From NCBI RefSeq assembly GCF_014207095.1, contig NZ_JACHBG010000001.1, positions 558,001 through 622,000 on the forward strand: a stretch of 64,000 nucleotides of DNA. The letters run 5' to 3'. Under the pieces are notes generated by a model. That model was not told where the DNA came from and did no database searches. It saw only the letters and a program-made list of their open reading frames with translations. Positions within the stretch are counted from its first letter, which is position 1; each line of letters opens with the position of its first letter. This DNA is from Martinezella lusitana. Lineage in GTDB: Bacteria > Pseudomonadota > Alphaproteobacteria > Rhizobiales > Rhizobiaceae. Of the stretch, positions 37,972-47,752 are shown in pieces. The translations under genes were made by a program, and so were the position numbers.

Positions 37972-37987
37972 ATAACCTAGTTATAAC
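37972..37987. promoter_or_regulatory. palindromic site before the antitoxin, candidate operator
   Basis: ATAAC-CTA-GTTAT at 37972-37984 is an inverted repeat, overlapping a second perfect 8-bp palindrome GTTATAAC at 37980-37987. It lies 18-33 bp upstream of the antitoxin start (37954), where AbrB-type antitoxins usually bind for autorepression. Confidence 0.5.
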
Positions 37988-38004
37988 ATAAGGGGGTCGT
38001 CACC

Positions 38005-38901
38005 TCAATGTGCAACGCCTTGGGCGACAATCGCCGCTCTCGCCTTGACCCTGGCCTGCCACAGCGAATGGGAGGCCAGCGCCAGGATCAGTATCGCGCC
38101 CCCGGCGAGCGTCATGTTGCTTGGCGCCTCCGTGAAGATCAGCCAGACCCAGATCGGCGCCAGGATTGTTTCCAAGAGATAGAACATCGCGACTTCCGGT
38201 GCCGAAAGATAGCGGGTGCCTGTCGCGAGGCACCAGAAGGAGAGGGGCATCAGCACGCCGCCATCCAGCAGGATCCAGCCAGGATGATCGATGGAGAAGC
38301 CGACCGGCACGACGTGATAAAGTCCCACCGCTGCGGGTAGGGCGGCTGCCAGCAGCGAAGCGAAGCCCATGCCCCGGCTGGAGGCGCGGCTGATCGTTAT
38401 GGCGCAGGCGCTGGAAAGCGATGCGAGCACGGACAGGGCGTCACCCAGCAGATGGCCACCCTCCATGCCGTCCCCAACGATCAGCCCGACCCCGATGATC
38501 ATGACCGCCATGGTGATGAACGTCGAAACGGCAGGGCGTTCCTTGAGGAAGATCCAGGAAAGAAGTGCAGTGAACATCGGATTGAGGGCGATGATGAACA
38601 CCACATTCGCCGCCGTCGTATAATAGACGGCAAGAAGAAAGCAGATCGTCGTCAGGCCATAGAAGAAGCCGACGGGGATGCCGAGCCAGCCCGGCAGTGC
38701 GCCGCGCACCGAACCGCTGACACGTCGGATGACGAAAAGGGCACTAAGCGCAGCAACGACCGTGGCCAAGCTGCGCACCGAGAGCACCGACCACACCTCG
38801 CCGCTCGCAAGTCGGATCAATGGTATGTCCATCGACAGGACCAAGCCGCCGAACGTGGTCAGCAACAGGCCCTTTCTATGGTCGGAGAGATTGGCGAACA
38901 T
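38005..38901 (-). CDS. EamA/DMT-family transporter
   Basis: A 298-residue inner-membrane protein with ten predicted helices in two EamA halves, the usual drug/metabolite transporter architecture. Motifs include ALNPMFTALLSWIFLKERP in the first repeat and a similar FYLLETILAPIWVWLIFTEAP in the second. The start ATG follows the bpt stop directly (TGA ATG), so it is cotranscribed with bpt. The substrate is unknown; amino acid or metabolite export is typical. Confidence 0.92.
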   Translation of the reverse strand: MFANLSDHRKGLLLTTFGGLVLSMDIPLIRLASGEVWSVLSVRSLATVVAALSALFVIRRVSGSVRGALPGWLGIPVGFFYGLTTICFLLAVYYTTAANVVFIIALNPMFTALLSWIFLKERPAVSTFITMAVMIIGVGLIVGDGMEGGHLLGDALSVLASLSSACAITISRASSRGMGFASLLAAALPAAVGLYHVVPVGFSIDHPGWILLDGGVLMPLSFWCLATGTRYLSAPEVAMFYLLETILAPIWVWLIFTEAPSNMTLAGGAILILALASHSLWQARVKARAAIVAQGVAH

Positions 38902-39681
38902 TCAGCGTGCGCTGTCTTTACCGTCGTCCGCAGCGGGATCGAAGCGCTCCCAGCCGCGCGGGGTCAGATGCTCCTGCGGCTGAAAGCGTGTCTTGTAATC
39001 CATCTTGCGCGATCCCCTGACCCAATAGCCAAGATAGACATGTGGCAGGCCGAGCGCTTTCGCCCGCTTGATATGATCGAGGATCATGAAGGTGCCGAGC
39101 GAGCGTTGGTCGAGATCGGGGTTGAAGTAGGAATAGACCATCGACAGGCCATCGCTCATCACGTCCGTCAGAGCTGCGGCCAGAAGCTCGCCTTTCGGAC
39201 GCTGCTCCAATCCGGAACCTTCTTCGCGGCGGCGATATTCGATGATGCGCGTGTTGACATGCGTGTCCTCGACCATGATCGCATAGTCGAGCACGGTCAT
39301 ATCGGACATGCCGCCTTGCTGGTGGCGATAGTCGAGATATCGGCGGAAAAGAGAATATTGCTCGCTCGAGGGCTGTGCCGGAAATTCGGTGGCAATCACA
39401 TCGCTGTTGGCCGCCAGCACGCGTTTCATCGAACGGCTAGTCTCGAACTCCTGGGCGAGAATCCGCACCGATATGCAGGCGCGACAGGATTCACAGGCGG
39501 GGCGATAGGCGATGTTCTGCGACCGTCGGAAGCCGCCCTGGGTCAGGATATCGTTCATCTCCGCCGCACGCGGGCCGACAAGATGAGTGAAGACCTTGCG
39601 CTCCATCTCGTGCGGCAAGTACGGGCAGGTAGCCGGTGCCGTCAGATAAAACTGCGGAGATGGCGTCGACTGCGTATTCAT
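38902..39681 (-). CDS. bpt: aspartate/glutamate leucyltransferase
   Basis: Transfers leucine from Leu-tRNA to N-terminal Asp or Glu of proteins, an N-degron step read by ClpS-ClpAP. The 259-residue protein shows the N-terminal half [16 protein letters not shown], a Cys pair in [13 protein letters not shown], the ATE fold LYRRYLDYR-like segment, and a [17 protein letters not shown] motif in the C-terminal half. Its stop abuts the EamA transporter start. Confidence 0.94.
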   Translation of the reverse strand: MNTQSTPSPQFYLTAPATCPYLPHEMERKVFTHLVGPRAAEMNDILTQGGFRRSQNIAYRPACESCRACISVRILAQEFETSRSMKRVLAANSDVIATEFPAQPSSEQYSLFRRYLDYRHQQGGMSDMTVLDYAIMVEDTHVNTRIIEYRRREEGSGLEQRPKGELLAAALTDVMSDGLSMVYSYFNPDLDQRSLGTFMILDHIKRAKALGLPHVYLGYWVRGSRKMDYKTRFQPQEHLTPRGWERFDPAADDGKDSAR

Positions 39682-39863
39682 CTGCCGTTTATTGCCTTTC
39701 TTTCGGCACTAGTGTTTTCACAAGCATGGCCCAAGTTTAGAAAACGTCAACTACGTCCTTCGTTAAAGATCACAGTTTCCTAATTGACTGCACATGGCAA
39801 AGCCACCCCGCGCCCCGATCGGCTCTGCGGGGTAGCCCTTTGCGACAAGGTTTCGTCGTGATT

Positions 39864-40322
39864 TTAGGCCGTGCGAGCGATGACCGTGCCGAGCAGCATG
39901 TCATGGATCAGCCGGCTGCGGTCGGTGAACAGACCTGCCAGCAGGATGAGCGGTGTCAGCACGGAGTTGAGGATCCAGAACAGCGCGAGATGAACGATCG
40001 CCGTGAGGAAATCCATGCGGCGGCCGTCGACCCTTACCATGGTGATGCCCATGGCGCGCATGCCGAGCGATGCCTGGTACGGCCCGCCAAGCGTCCAGCC
40101 GAAATAGAGCCCGGCGACGAGGATGAAGAGCACCGGATAGAGAACGAAGCCCAGCCCGAATGTCAGGATCGATACGAAAAACAGCAGCACCGCCGCCGGA
40201 ATGCAGAGGAGGGCGACGATGATATAGTCGACAATGAAGGCGAAGACGCGCCGGCTCAGCACGCCACTATAGGCGCGCCAGTCGTCCGGTGCTGCGTAGA
40301 GCGGGCTGGGGTTCAGGCTCAT
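39864..40322 (-). CDS. RDD-family membrane protein
   Basis: A 152-residue protein with three or four hydrophobic segments and the RDD-type pattern: an Arg in the first segment (SRRVFAFIVDY) and an Asp pair in FTDRSRLIHDMLLGT. Function is unknown, though some RDD proteins are Na+(Li+,K+)/H+ antiporters. It is downstream of hemB and upstream of bpt on the same strand. Confidence 0.88.
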   Translation of the reverse strand: MSLNPSPLYAAPDDWRAYSGVLSRRVFAFIVDYIIVALLCIPAAVLLFFVSILTFGLGFVLYPVLFILVAGLYFGWTLGGPYQASLGMRAMGITMVRVDGRRMDFLTAIVHLALFWILNSVLTPLILLAGLFTDRSRLIHDMLLGTVIARTA

Positions 40323-40408
40323 CGTTTTCCTCCTTGGGGAAACATTTGCCGAACATATGGTATCAGGGCCCGCAAATACAATAAGCAGGCCACCGACACG
40401 GCCTGAAA

Positions 40409-41422
40409 CTATTTTTTCGCCAGCTGCCTAGCAACTTCGACGGCAAAATAGGTGAGGATGCCGTCGCAGCCGGCGCGCTTGAAGGCGAGCAGGGTCTCGA
40501 GCATCACCTTGTCGCCGTCGATCCAGCCATTGGCGGCGGCGGCCTTGATCATCGCATATTCGCCCGAGACCTGGTAGGCGAAGGTCGGAAGGCCGAAGGC
40601 TTCCTTCAGCCGCCAACAGATATCGAGATAGGGCAGGCCGGGCTTGACCATCAGCATATCAGCGCCTTCCTCGACATCGAGTGCGGCGTCGCGCACGGCC
40701 TCGGTGCCGTTGGCGGGGTCGATATAATAGGTCTTCTTGTCGCCCTTCAGCAGGCCTCCGGTCGAGATCGCCTCGCGGTAAGGGCCGTAGAAGCCGGAGC
40801 TGAACTTCGTCGCGTAGCTCATGATGCCTACACCCTGGTGTCCGGCGGCGTCGAGCGCCTGGCGGATCGCGCCGATACGCCCATCCATCATTTCGGACGG
40901 CGCAATGATGTCCGCACCCGCGTCCGCCTGGTAGACGGCGGCGCGCGCCACCTGTTCGACCGTTTCGTCGTTGACGATTTCATTGCCGCGCAGAATGCCG
41001 TCATGGCCATGGCTGGTGAAGGGGTCGAGGGCGACGTCGGTGATGACGCCGATATTCGGAACGGCCTTCTTGATCGCGGCGCTGGCAAGATTGATGAGAT
41101 TGTTCTTCTCGAGGCTGTTCGAACCGGTCTCGTCGCGCAGCTCCATCTCGATGTTCGGGAAGGTGGCAAGCGCGGGGATGCCGAGATCGGCCGCTTCCTT
41201 CGCCGCTTCGACGGCTTTATCCACCGTCATGCGATTGACGCCGGGCATGGCGGGGATCGGCTCCAAAATGCCGGTGCCGGGAATGATGAAGATCGGCCAG
41301 ATCAGATCGTCCACAGTCAGCCGGTTTTCCTGCACGAGGCGGCGCGTCCAGTCAGCCTTGCGGTTGCGTCGCATGCGGCGATGCCCGGTGATCTCGTCAA
41401 CGAGATGCGTCTTGTTTTCCAT
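40409..41422 (-). CDS. hemB: delta-aminolevulinic acid dehydratase
   Basis: Condenses two 5-aminolevulinate molecules to porphobilinogen, the first common tetrapyrrole step. The 337 residues include the DVALDPFTSHGHDG segment with its metal-binding variation (Asp residues replacing the Cys site, as in Mg-dependent alphaproteobacterial enzymes), the Schiff-base Lys region SYATKFSSGFYGPYREA and the second Lys in MLMVKPGLPYLD. It leads a minus-strand run with RDD, bpt and the EamA gene. Confidence 0.96.
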   Translation of the reverse strand: MENKTHLVDEITGHRRMRRNRKADWTRRLVQENRLTVDDLIWPIFIIPGTGILEPIPAMPGVNRMTVDKAVEAAKEAADLGIPALATFPNIEMELRDETGSNSLEKNNLINLASAAIKKAVPNIGVITDVALDPFTSHGHDGILRGNEIVNDETVEQVARAAVYQADAGADIIAPSEMMDGRIGAIRQALDAAGHQGVGIMSYATKFSSGFYGPYREAISTGGLLKGDKKTYYIDPANGTEAVRDAALDVEEGADMLMVKPGLPYLDICWRLKEAFGLPTFAYQVSGEYAMIKAAAANGWIDGDKVMLETLLAFKRAGCDGILTYFAVEVARQLAKK

Positions 41423-41566
41423 GATGCCGCCATCCTTTTTCGTCTATGAAAGGCCTATTATATGGAGAGCGTACCTATCACGCTGTCCCCAGAATTCAAA
41501 AGCGGGCGAAAGGCCGCAGCCAAGATCTCGCTGGCGAGGCCGATGCCTCCTACGTATTGTTCGCGC

Positions 41567-42007
41567 ATGGAACCTGATTCTTCGACCGTACCCAAGAATA
41601 CGCTGACGGACATCCTGTTCGTGCTGTTCCTGCGGCTGATCGCGATCGCGTGCTTCTGGCTCGGCCTGCAATATTGGGCGATGCTCGTCGGCTATTCGCT
41701 GGATGGCCATGCCCGCTTCGATCTCCTCAATCTTCCGTGGAAGGTCGCCGGTGCCGGACTGGCCGTCGTCTTCCCGGTGGCGGCACTCGGCTTGTGGCTG
41801 ACCGTATCCTGGGGACCGGTCATGTGGGTACTGGCCGCAGGCGGTCAGGCATTGATGTATGGCATGTGGCCGGAGGTCTTCGGATCCAATCCTTTGATCA
41901 TGATCTTGCATGCCTGCGTTGCCGTGCTTTATTGCCTGTTCCGTATCCTGCTGTGGCAGGAAAAGCGCCGCCGCCGTCGGCAGCAGGTAATGGTTGATTT
42001 ACCCTGA
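41567..42007 (+). CDS. DUF6163-type small membrane protein
   Basis: A 146-residue protein with four hydrophobic segments (LFLRLIAIACFWLGLQYW, then two in the middle and VAVLYCLFRIL near the end) and a basic C-terminus. It resembles a rhizobial DUF6163 membrane protein that I know from this position next to ldtR. The ATG at 41567 is preferred because the frame before it lacks hydrophobic or conserved features. Function is unknown. Confidence 0.8.
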   Translation: MEPDSSTVPKNTLTDILFVLFLRLIAIACFWLGLQYWAMLVGYSLDGHARFDLLNLPWKVAGAGLAVVFPVAALGLWLTVSWGPVMWVLAAGGQALMYGMWPEVFGSNPLIMILHACVAVLYCLFRILLWQEKRRRRRQQVMVDLP

Positions 42008-42137
42008 GACAGCAACACTTCCTGGTAAGGTGCTGTTAAGCCTGCAGTTTAAGTAGAATTTTATGTGTATTCGATAGGGTCTCACTCAAGGCGGGAAGAA
42101 AACGACACCGCCAAACAAAACAGAGTGAGGCCAAGTC

Positions 42138-42656
42138 ATGATGAACACGAAAATCAAGCCGCAGGCAGTTGCGAACGCTCGGGACCAGCAGGTTGACGAT
42201 ATCCGGGCTCTCTACATGGAATCCCTCCACCTGGTCGAGCGTTTGCACCGCCGCCTGCTTGATGTAATCAAGGACGAGTTCGACCGTCAGGGTCGCGACG
42301 ACGTCAACGCCGTCCAGGCACTTCTCCTTTTCAACATCGGCAATTCCGAGCTGACGGCCGGCGAATTGCGGTCGCGCGGTTTCTACCTCGGCTCCAACGT
42401 TTCCTACAACGTCAAGAAGCTGGTCGACCTCGGCTTCATCAACCATCAGCGCTCGCGTATCGACCGTCGCTCGGTCCGCATCAGCCTGACGGAAACCGGT
42501 CAGGAAATCGCCGAAACCGTCGCCAAGCTCTATGAGCGGCACATCGGCTCGATCGACAAGGTCGGTGGCATCGGCACCGACGAGTTCACCCAGATGAACA
42601 AGCTCCTGCAGCGCCTCGACCGCTTCTGGAACGACCAGATCCTGTATCGCCTCTAA
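42138..42656 (+). CDS. ldtR: MarR-type regulator LdtR
   Basis: A 172-residue winged-helix regulator of the MarR fold; the wing region reads YNVKKLVDLGFINHQRSRIDRRSVRISLT (about residues 92-120). It matches LdtR described in Liberibacter and Sinorhizobium, an activator of the L,D-transpeptidase gene ldtP and osmotic tolerance. That target lies 612 bp downstream. The start may be either of two adjacent ATGs (42138 or 42141). Confidence 0.9.
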   Translation: MMNTKIKPQAVANARDQQVDDIRALYMESLHLVERLHRRLLDVIKDEFDRQGRDDVNAVQALLLFNIGNSELTAGELRSRGFYLGSNVSYNVKKLVDLGFINHQRSRIDRRSVRISLTETGQEIAETVAKLYERHIGSIDKVGGIGTDEFTQMNKLLQRLDRFWNDQILYRL

Positions 42657-43269
42657 GAACATGCCGTGCAGAAGCGCCTAGCGGGTTTGCGACAACGACA
42701 TGTGAAGCATCAAAGGCTTAAGGCTCATAGCGAATCTAAAAATTCGCGACGCGCCTCAAGCAACGGCGGCGGATATGCCGTGAGACTCTCCGGTAAAAGC
42801 AAGCTGGACACGTTCCCTGCGTGTCTGGCTTGAACCCGGTTAAGGCTTGTAGTTGTGCGCTTTTTGCCACGTCCTTCCTTCACCCTGCGTCACATGTAAC
42901 GCGCCGGGCATTTGCGCCATTGACGGCGGGGCAATACACGCTATGAACCACGCGCACTTGTGGTATTTTAGCAATTGCAGCATGGCGCGTTTTCCGTGGC
43001 GGTATGGCAGGGCAAGTTTCATGTCGAACGACACGAATTGGCCATATTGCTATGACAGCGGAAACTAACGGCAAGCGGCGTTCTCAGGTTCCGATTTTCC
43101 GACCCTCAAATCTGCACTTCGCAATATTATGATAGTTCGCGGTGAAGTTCTTGATGGTGCCTTAAGGGAACGGATCGTACTGAGTTGCGTTACTTGGCGC
43201 ACACCGCGCTGTTTACTGCTTCCTCTCTAAGCTGCGTATGTCTGGATCGCAGCGTTGAACGGTTGGGAT
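42657..43269. other. 612-bp ldtR-ldtP intergenic region
   Basis: No convincing ORF is present; the short frames found have no SD or family features. A small hairpin, GCGAAT/ATTCGC with a six-base loop, lies at 42730-42747, and a weaker imperfect one near 42802-42831 with GGACACG/CGTGTC arms but no T tract. In Liberibacter LdtR binds the ldtP promoter, so sites are likely here, but I cannot pin one. An unrecognised small RNA is possible. Confidence 0.5.
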
Positions 43270-44583
43270 ATGTCGAAGAAAAACGGAATTGAATCATTCT
43301 CGCGCCGCTCGTTCCTGCGGTCGGCTGCAACGTTCGGCGCTGCTGCATTGGCTGCGCCGGCTCTCGCGCAAAATGCATCACCGCTGGAAGCGCTGATCAA
43401 TGACCGTTCTCGTGGCAATTGGGATGATCAGTTCGATGCCAAGGCTGCGGCGCGCACGGCGGCAGCCGTTCTCTCGAATACACCGATCCTTGGGCCTGAC
43501 TCCGTTCCGAATATTCAGCAGGCGATCGCTCAGTATCAGAGCATCGTCGCCAATGGCGGCTGGCCGCAGATCAGCCCCACCAGCCAGCAGGCGCTGCAGA
43601 TCGGTGTGACCGATCCTGCTGTGCAGTCGCTGCGTCAGCACCTGATGGTCAGCGGCGACCTGCCGCGCGAAGCGGGTATCTCCTCGTCTTTCGATTCCTA
43701 CGTAGATGGCGCCGTTAAGCGTTTCCAGGCCCGCCATGGTCTGCCGCCGGATGGTGTCATCGGCGAATTCACGCTGAAGGCAATGAACATTCCCGCCAAT
43801 GTCCGCCTGCAGCAGCTCAACACCAACCTCGTTCGCCTGCAGACGTTCCCGTCCGATCTCGGCCGTCGTCACGTCATGGTCAACATCCCGGCCACTTACG
43901 TCGAGGCCGTTCAGGATGGTCAGGTGGCGCTGCGCCATGAAGCGATCGTCGGCCGGCAGTCGCGCCCGACCCACATCATCAATTCGAAGATCTACGAGGT
44001 CATCCTCAACCCGTACTGGACGGCGCCGCGCTCTATCGTCGTCAAGGACATCGTGCCGCTGATGCGCAAGGATCCGACCTATCTGAAGCGGAGCAACATC
44101 CGCCTCATCGACGGCAAGGGTCAGGAAGTCGCGCCGGAGACGATCGACTGGAATTCGGACAAGGCGCCGGACCTGATGTTCCGCCAGGACCCGGGCAAGA
44201 CCAACGCCATGGCGTCCACGAAGATCAACTTCCACAACCCCAACAATGAATACATGCACGACACGCCCGAGCAGGGCCTGTTCAACAAGTTGATGCGTTT
44301 CGACAGCTCCGGTTGCGTCCGCGTTCAGAACGTGCGCGACCTGACGAACTGGCTGCTTATGGACACGCCCGGCTGGCCGCGCCAGCACATCGAGCAGGTG
44401 ATCGCCAGCCGCGTCAACACGCCGATCACGCTGGCGACGGAAGTTCCGGTCTACTTCGTCTACATCTCCGCCTGGAGTGCCCGCGACGGCATCGTGCAGT
44501 TCCGCGACGATATCTATCAGCTCGACGGCAATGCCGAGCTGGCGCTCGACACGACGCAGGGCATGGAGCAGCCGGTTCAGTAA
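43270..44583 (+). CDS. ldtP: L,D-transpeptidase (YkuD) with peptidoglycan-binding domain
   Basis: Forms 3-3 peptidoglycan cross-links or anchors proteins in the periplasm. The 437-residue precursor has a Tat-type signal (SRRSFLRSAATFG), a PG-binding domain near residues 150-180 (VKRFQARHGLPPDGVIGEFT), and a YkuD domain with His330 and catalytic Cys349 in the SSGCVRVQN motif. Its regulator LdtR is upstream. The start is the ATG at 43270, with a stronger context than the TTG in the longer frame. Confidence 0.94.
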   Translation: MSKKNGIESFSRRSFLRSAATFGAAALAAPALAQNASPLEALINDRSRGNWDDQFDAKAAARTAAAVLSNTPILGPDSVPNIQQAIAQYQSIVANGGWPQISPTSQQALQIGVTDPAVQSLRQHLMVSGDLPREAGISSSFDSYVDGAVKRFQARHGLPPDGVIGEFTLKAMNIPANVRLQQLNTNLVRLQTFPSDLGRRHVMVNIPATYVEAVQDGQVALRHEAIVGRQSRPTHIINSKIYEVILNPYWTAPRSIVVKDIVPLMRKDPTYLKRSNIRLIDGKGQEVAPETIDWNSDKAPDLMFRQDPGKTNAMASTKINFHNPNNEYMHDTPEQGLFNKLMRFDSSGCVRVQNVRDLTNWLLMDTPGWPRQHIEQVIASRVNTPITLATEVPVYFVYISAWSARDGIVQFRDDIYQLDGNAELALDTTQGMEQPVQ

Positions 44584-44608
44584 TCGCCCTTTCGTCTCTA
44601 TTGTTGCC

Positions 44609-44637
44609 AAAGCCGCGTCCCTGGGCGCGGCTTTTTC
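44609..44637 (+). terminator. rho-independent terminator of ldtP
   Basis: An 8-bp stem (AAGCCGCG at 44610-44617 and CGCGGCTT at 44626-44633), TCCCTGGG loop and a run of Ts. It begins 26 bp after the ldtP stop. Confidence 0.88.
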
Positions 44638-44663
44638 ATTGGCCGGAGCCGCTCTGCGTAGAA

Positions 44664-44770
44664 TGCTTACTGCGCCGCGCGTCCTTGGGGCGCGCGAAGG
44701 ACGCAGTAAGACTTTGAAATGGCGCATAATCCTTCCCGAGAATCTTGGTCGATTACGGGATTATACGCGC
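44664..44770. repeat. mosaic palindromic element upstream of glyA
   Basis: Two adjacent inverted repeats: CTTACTGCG at 44666-44674 with CGCAGTAAG at 44702-44710, flanking a GCGC-rich core, and ATAATCC at 44726-44732 with GGATTAT at 44758-44764. The wording between them (AAGGACGC, then ACTTTGAA) matches a rhizobial intergenic repeat I recognise. It could instead be a structured glyA leader. Confidence 0.55.
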
Positions 44771-44855
44771 AAATGTCGCTGATCGTATTGCTCTCCGGCG
44801 ACCCTGACGCTAATACCGTCTGCATTGCCGTCCCGGCCGTTCAGGAGCTTTCACG

Positions 44856-46154
44856 ATGACAAATGCGTCCACCGAATCCTTCTTCAATCGCTCGCTTGCC
44901 GACACCGATCCGGACATCTTTGGAGCGATCGGCAAGGAGTTGGGTCGCCAACGTCACGAGATCGAGCTGATTGCCTCGGAAAACATCGTCTCGCGCGCCG
45001 TGCTGGAAGCGCAGGGCTCGATCATGACGAACAAGTATGCCGAAGGATATCCGGGCAAGCGCTATTATGGCGGCTGCCAGTTCGTCGATATCGCAGAAGA
45101 GCTCGCCATCGAGCGCGCCAAGAAGCTGTTCGGCGTTAACTTCGCCAACGTTCAGCCGAACTCCGGTTCTCAGATGAACCAGGCCGTGTTCCTGGCGCTG
45201 CTGCAGCCGGGTGACACCTTCATGGGCCTCGACCTGAATTCGGGCGGCCACCTCACGCACGGTTCGCCGGTCAACATGTCCGGCAAGTGGTTCAACGTCG
45301 TTTCCTACGGCGTGCGCGAAGGCGACAACCTGCTCGACATGGATGAAGTGCAGCGCAAGGCCGAAGAAACCAAGCCGAAGCTGATCATCGCCGGCGGCAC
45401 CGCTTATTCCCGTATCTGGGACTGGAAGCGCTTCCGCGAGATCGCCGACAGCGTCGGCGCTTATCTGATGGTCGACATGGCCCACATCGCCGGTCTCGTT
45501 GCCGGTGGCCAGCATCCGTCGCCGTTCCCGCATTGCCATGTTGCCACGACGACGACCCACAAGTCGCTCCGCGGCCCGCGCGGCGGCATGATCCTCACCA
45601 ATGAAGAGGATCTGGCGAAGAAGTTCAATTCGGCCGTCTTCCCCGGCCTCCAAGGCGGTCCGCTGATGCATGTCATCGCCGCCAAGGCCGTTGCTCTCGG
45701 CGAAGCACTGCAGCCGGAGTTCAAGGATTATGCCGCGCAGATTGTCAAGAACGCCAAGGCGCTCGCAGAAACGCTGATCTCCGGCGGCGTCGACGTCGTC
45801 TCCGGCGGCACCGACAACCACCTGATGCTTGTGGACTTGCGCAAGAAGAACGCCACCGGCAAGCGCGCCGAGGCGGCTCTCGGCCGCGCCTACGTCACCT
45901 GCAACAAGAACGGCATCCCGTTCGACCCTGAAAAGCCCTTCGTCACCTCGGGTGTCCGTCTCGGCACGCCGGCTGGCACGACCCGCGGCTTCAAGGAAGC
46001 CGACTTCCGCGAGATCGGCAATCTGATCATCGAAGTGCTCGATGGTCTGAAGGTTGCCAATTCCGACGAAGGTAACGCTGCCGTCGAGGCTGCCGTACGC
46101 GAGAAGGTGGTCAAGCTCACCGACCGCTTCCCGATGTACGGCTACATGGGCTAA
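44856..46154 (+). CDS. glyA: serine hydroxymethyltransferase
   Basis: Interconverts serine and glycine with tetrahydrofolate, the main one-carbon source. The 432-residue PLP enzyme has [12 protein letters not shown] at the N-terminal side, [13 protein letters not shown], and the PLP Schiff-base Lys236 in [14 protein letters not shown]. It begins the glyA-nrdR-ribD-ribE run; nrdR starts nine bases after the stop. Confidence 0.97.
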   Translation: MTNASTESFFNRSLADTDPDIFGAIGKELGRQRHEIELIASENIVSRAVLEAQGSIMTNKYAEGYPGKRYYGGCQFVDIAEELAIERAKKLFGVNFANVQPNSGSQMNQAVFLALLQPGDTFMGLDLNSGGHLTHGSPVNMSGKWFNVVSYGVREGDNLLDMDEVQRKAEETKPKLIIAGGTAYSRIWDWKRFREIADSVGAYLMVDMAHIAGLVAGGQHPSPFPHCHVATTTTHKSLRGPRGGMILTNEEDLAKKFNSAVFPGLQGGPLMHVIAAKAVALGEALQPEFKDYAAQIVKNAKALAETLISGGVDVVSGGTDNHLMLVDLRKKNATGKRAEAALGRAYVTCNKNGIPFDPEKPFVTSGVRLGTPAGTTRGFKEADFREIGNLIIEVLDGLKVANSDEGNAAVEAAVREKVVKLTDRFPMYGYMG

Positions 46155-46163
46155 GGAGGGCGC

Positions 46164-46640
46164 ATGCGCTGCCCCTATTGCGGTACGGAAGATACCCAGG
46201 TTAAGGATTCGCGCCCGGCGGAGGATAACACCTCCATCCGCCGGCGGCGGATCTGCCCGGATTGCGGCGGTCGTTTCACGACCTTCGAGCGCGTGCAGCT
46301 GCGCGAGCTGATGGTCATCAAGAAGACCGGCCGCAAGGTGCTTTTCGATCGCGACAAGCTGGTGCGGTCTTTCGAGATCGCACTGCGCAAGCGTCCGGTC
46401 GATCGCGACCGCATCGAGCGCGCCGTTTCCGGTATCGTCCGCCGTCTCGAAAGCTCGGGCGAGACCGAAATCAGTTCGGAACAGATCGGCCTGCAAGTGC
46501 TGGAGGCGTTGAAGAGTCTCGATGACGTGGCCTTCGTACGCTATGCCTCCGTCTATCGCGATTTCTCGCATGCCGAGGATTTCGAGCACGTCATCAACGA
46601 GATCAACGCCAAGATCGCCCGCGATCCGCTGGACCCTTGA
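46164..46640 (+). CDS. nrdR: transcriptional repressor NrdR
   Basis: A 158-residue repressor of ribonucleotide reductase genes. A zinc ribbon (MRCPYCG, then [10 protein letters not shown]) is followed by an ATP-cone domain ([21 protein letters not shown], around residues 45-70) that senses dATP/ATP. It lies nine bases past glyA, typical of this cluster in alphaproteobacteria. Confidence 0.96.
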   Translation: MRCPYCGTEDTQVKDSRPAEDNTSIRRRRICPDCGGRFTTFERVQLRELMVIKKTGRKVLFDRDKLVRSFEIALRKRPVDRDRIERAVSGIVRRLESSGETEISSEQIGLQVLEALKSLDDVAFVRYASVYRDFSHAEDFEHVINEINAKIARDPLDP

Positions 46641-46642
46641 CC

Positions 46643-47752
46643 ATGACGCAGCTGCCGGAAGACGAACGTTTCATGGCGGAGGCTATCCGCCTGTCGCGTG
46701 AGCATCTGGGGCTGACATCGACCAATCCGTCGGTCGGTTGCCTTATCGTCAAGGACGACATTGTCATCGGCCGTGGAGTGACGGCCGTTGGCGGCCGTCC
46801 GCATGCCGAGCCCCAGGCACTGGCCGAGGCCGGCGAAGCGGCGAGGGGCGCCACAGCCTATGTGACGCTCGAACCCTGCTCTCACTACGGCAAAACGCCA
46901 CCCTGCGCCGAGGCATTGATCGCCTATGGCGTCGCGCGTGTCGTCATCAGCGTCACCGATCCCGACCAGCGCGTCTCCGGGCGCGGTATCAACATGCTGC
47001 GCGCCGCCGGTATCGAAGTCGAGACCGGGGTTCTGGAGACGGAGGGCCGGCGATCGCTCGCCGGTTACCTCATGCGTCAGACGAGAAACCGGCCCTATGT
47101 GACTCTCAAGCTTGCCGTTTCCGCCGATGGCATGATCGGCAGGGTAGGCGAGGGGCAGGTTCGTATCACCGGCGATGCCGCCCGCGCAGAGGTGCAGATG
47201 TTGCGCGCCGAAAGCGACGCCATCCTCGTCGGCATCGGCACGGCGATATCAGACGATCCGGAATTGACCTGCCGGATTCCCGGTCTGGAAGACCGCTCAC
47301 CCCTGCGTATCGTCATAGATGAACAGCTGCAGCTGCCCCTTGGCAGCAAGCTGGTGCAGACGGCGCGCAGATACCCGGTCATCGCTGTCGCCGCTCATCA
47401 ACCGTCTTTTGATGAGAACACCGATGCCGCATTTCTGGGCCGTCGGGCGGCCCTCGATGCGGCGGGCGTCGAAGTTCTGCAATCGAATTCGAATGAGCCG
47501 GGCGAGCTTCTTGAGGCACTCGGCACGCGCGGCATCTCCTCGCTGCTGTTGGAAGGTGGTGCCAGGACTGCGCGGCGTTTCCTCGATGCGGATCTCGTCG
47601 ACCGCATCCTGCTGTTTCAGGGGCCGGCGACTATTGGCAAGGGCGGTATTGAATCCCCCGTCCTGAAATCCAATATCCCTGCCAGTTTCATACATATAGG
47701 AGAGAGCCGCTTTGGCGACGATCTCTGCGACGAATATGAAAGAGGTTTTTGA
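46643..47752 (+). CDS. ribD: riboflavin biosynthesis deaminase/reductase RibD
   Basis: Bifunctional: deaminates the pyrimidine then reduces the ribose side chain in riboflavin synthesis. The 369-residue protein has the zinc site His54 in HAEPQA with Cys79 and Cys88 in EPCSHYGKTPPC, then a reductase domain with TLKLAVSADGMIG and a LLLEGGARTA motif. The start ATG at 46643 follows the nrdR stop closely; a TTG six bases earlier is possible. Its stop overlaps the ribE start (TGATG). Confidence 0.95.
   Translation: MTQLPEDERFMAEAIRLSREHLGLTSTNPSVGCLIVKDDIVIGRGVTAVGGRPHAEPQALAEAGEAARGATAYVTLEPCSHYGKTPPCAEALIAYGVARVVISVTDPDQRVSGRGINMLRAAGIEVETGVLETEGRRSLAGYLMRQTRNRPYVTLKLAVSADGMIGRVGEGQVRITGDAARAEVQMLRAESDAILVGIGTAISDDPELTCRIPGLEDRSPLRIVIDEQLQLPLGSKLVQTARRYPVIAVAAHQPSFDENTDAAFLGRRAALDAAGVEVLQSNSNEPGELLEALGTRGISSLLLEGGARTARRFLDADLVDRILLFQGPATIGKGGIESPVLKSNIPASFIHIGESRFGDDLCDEYERGF

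Noticed and set aside
42853..43068. 71-codon plus-strand frame in the ldtR-ldtP gap
   Set aside because: Contains scattered Cys, Trp and His with no hydrophobic core or SD; looks like non-coding DNA.
44711..44855. Glycine or other riboswitch before glyA
   Set aside because: I looked for glycine and SAM riboswitch core wording and saw none; the structure fits an intergenic repeat better.
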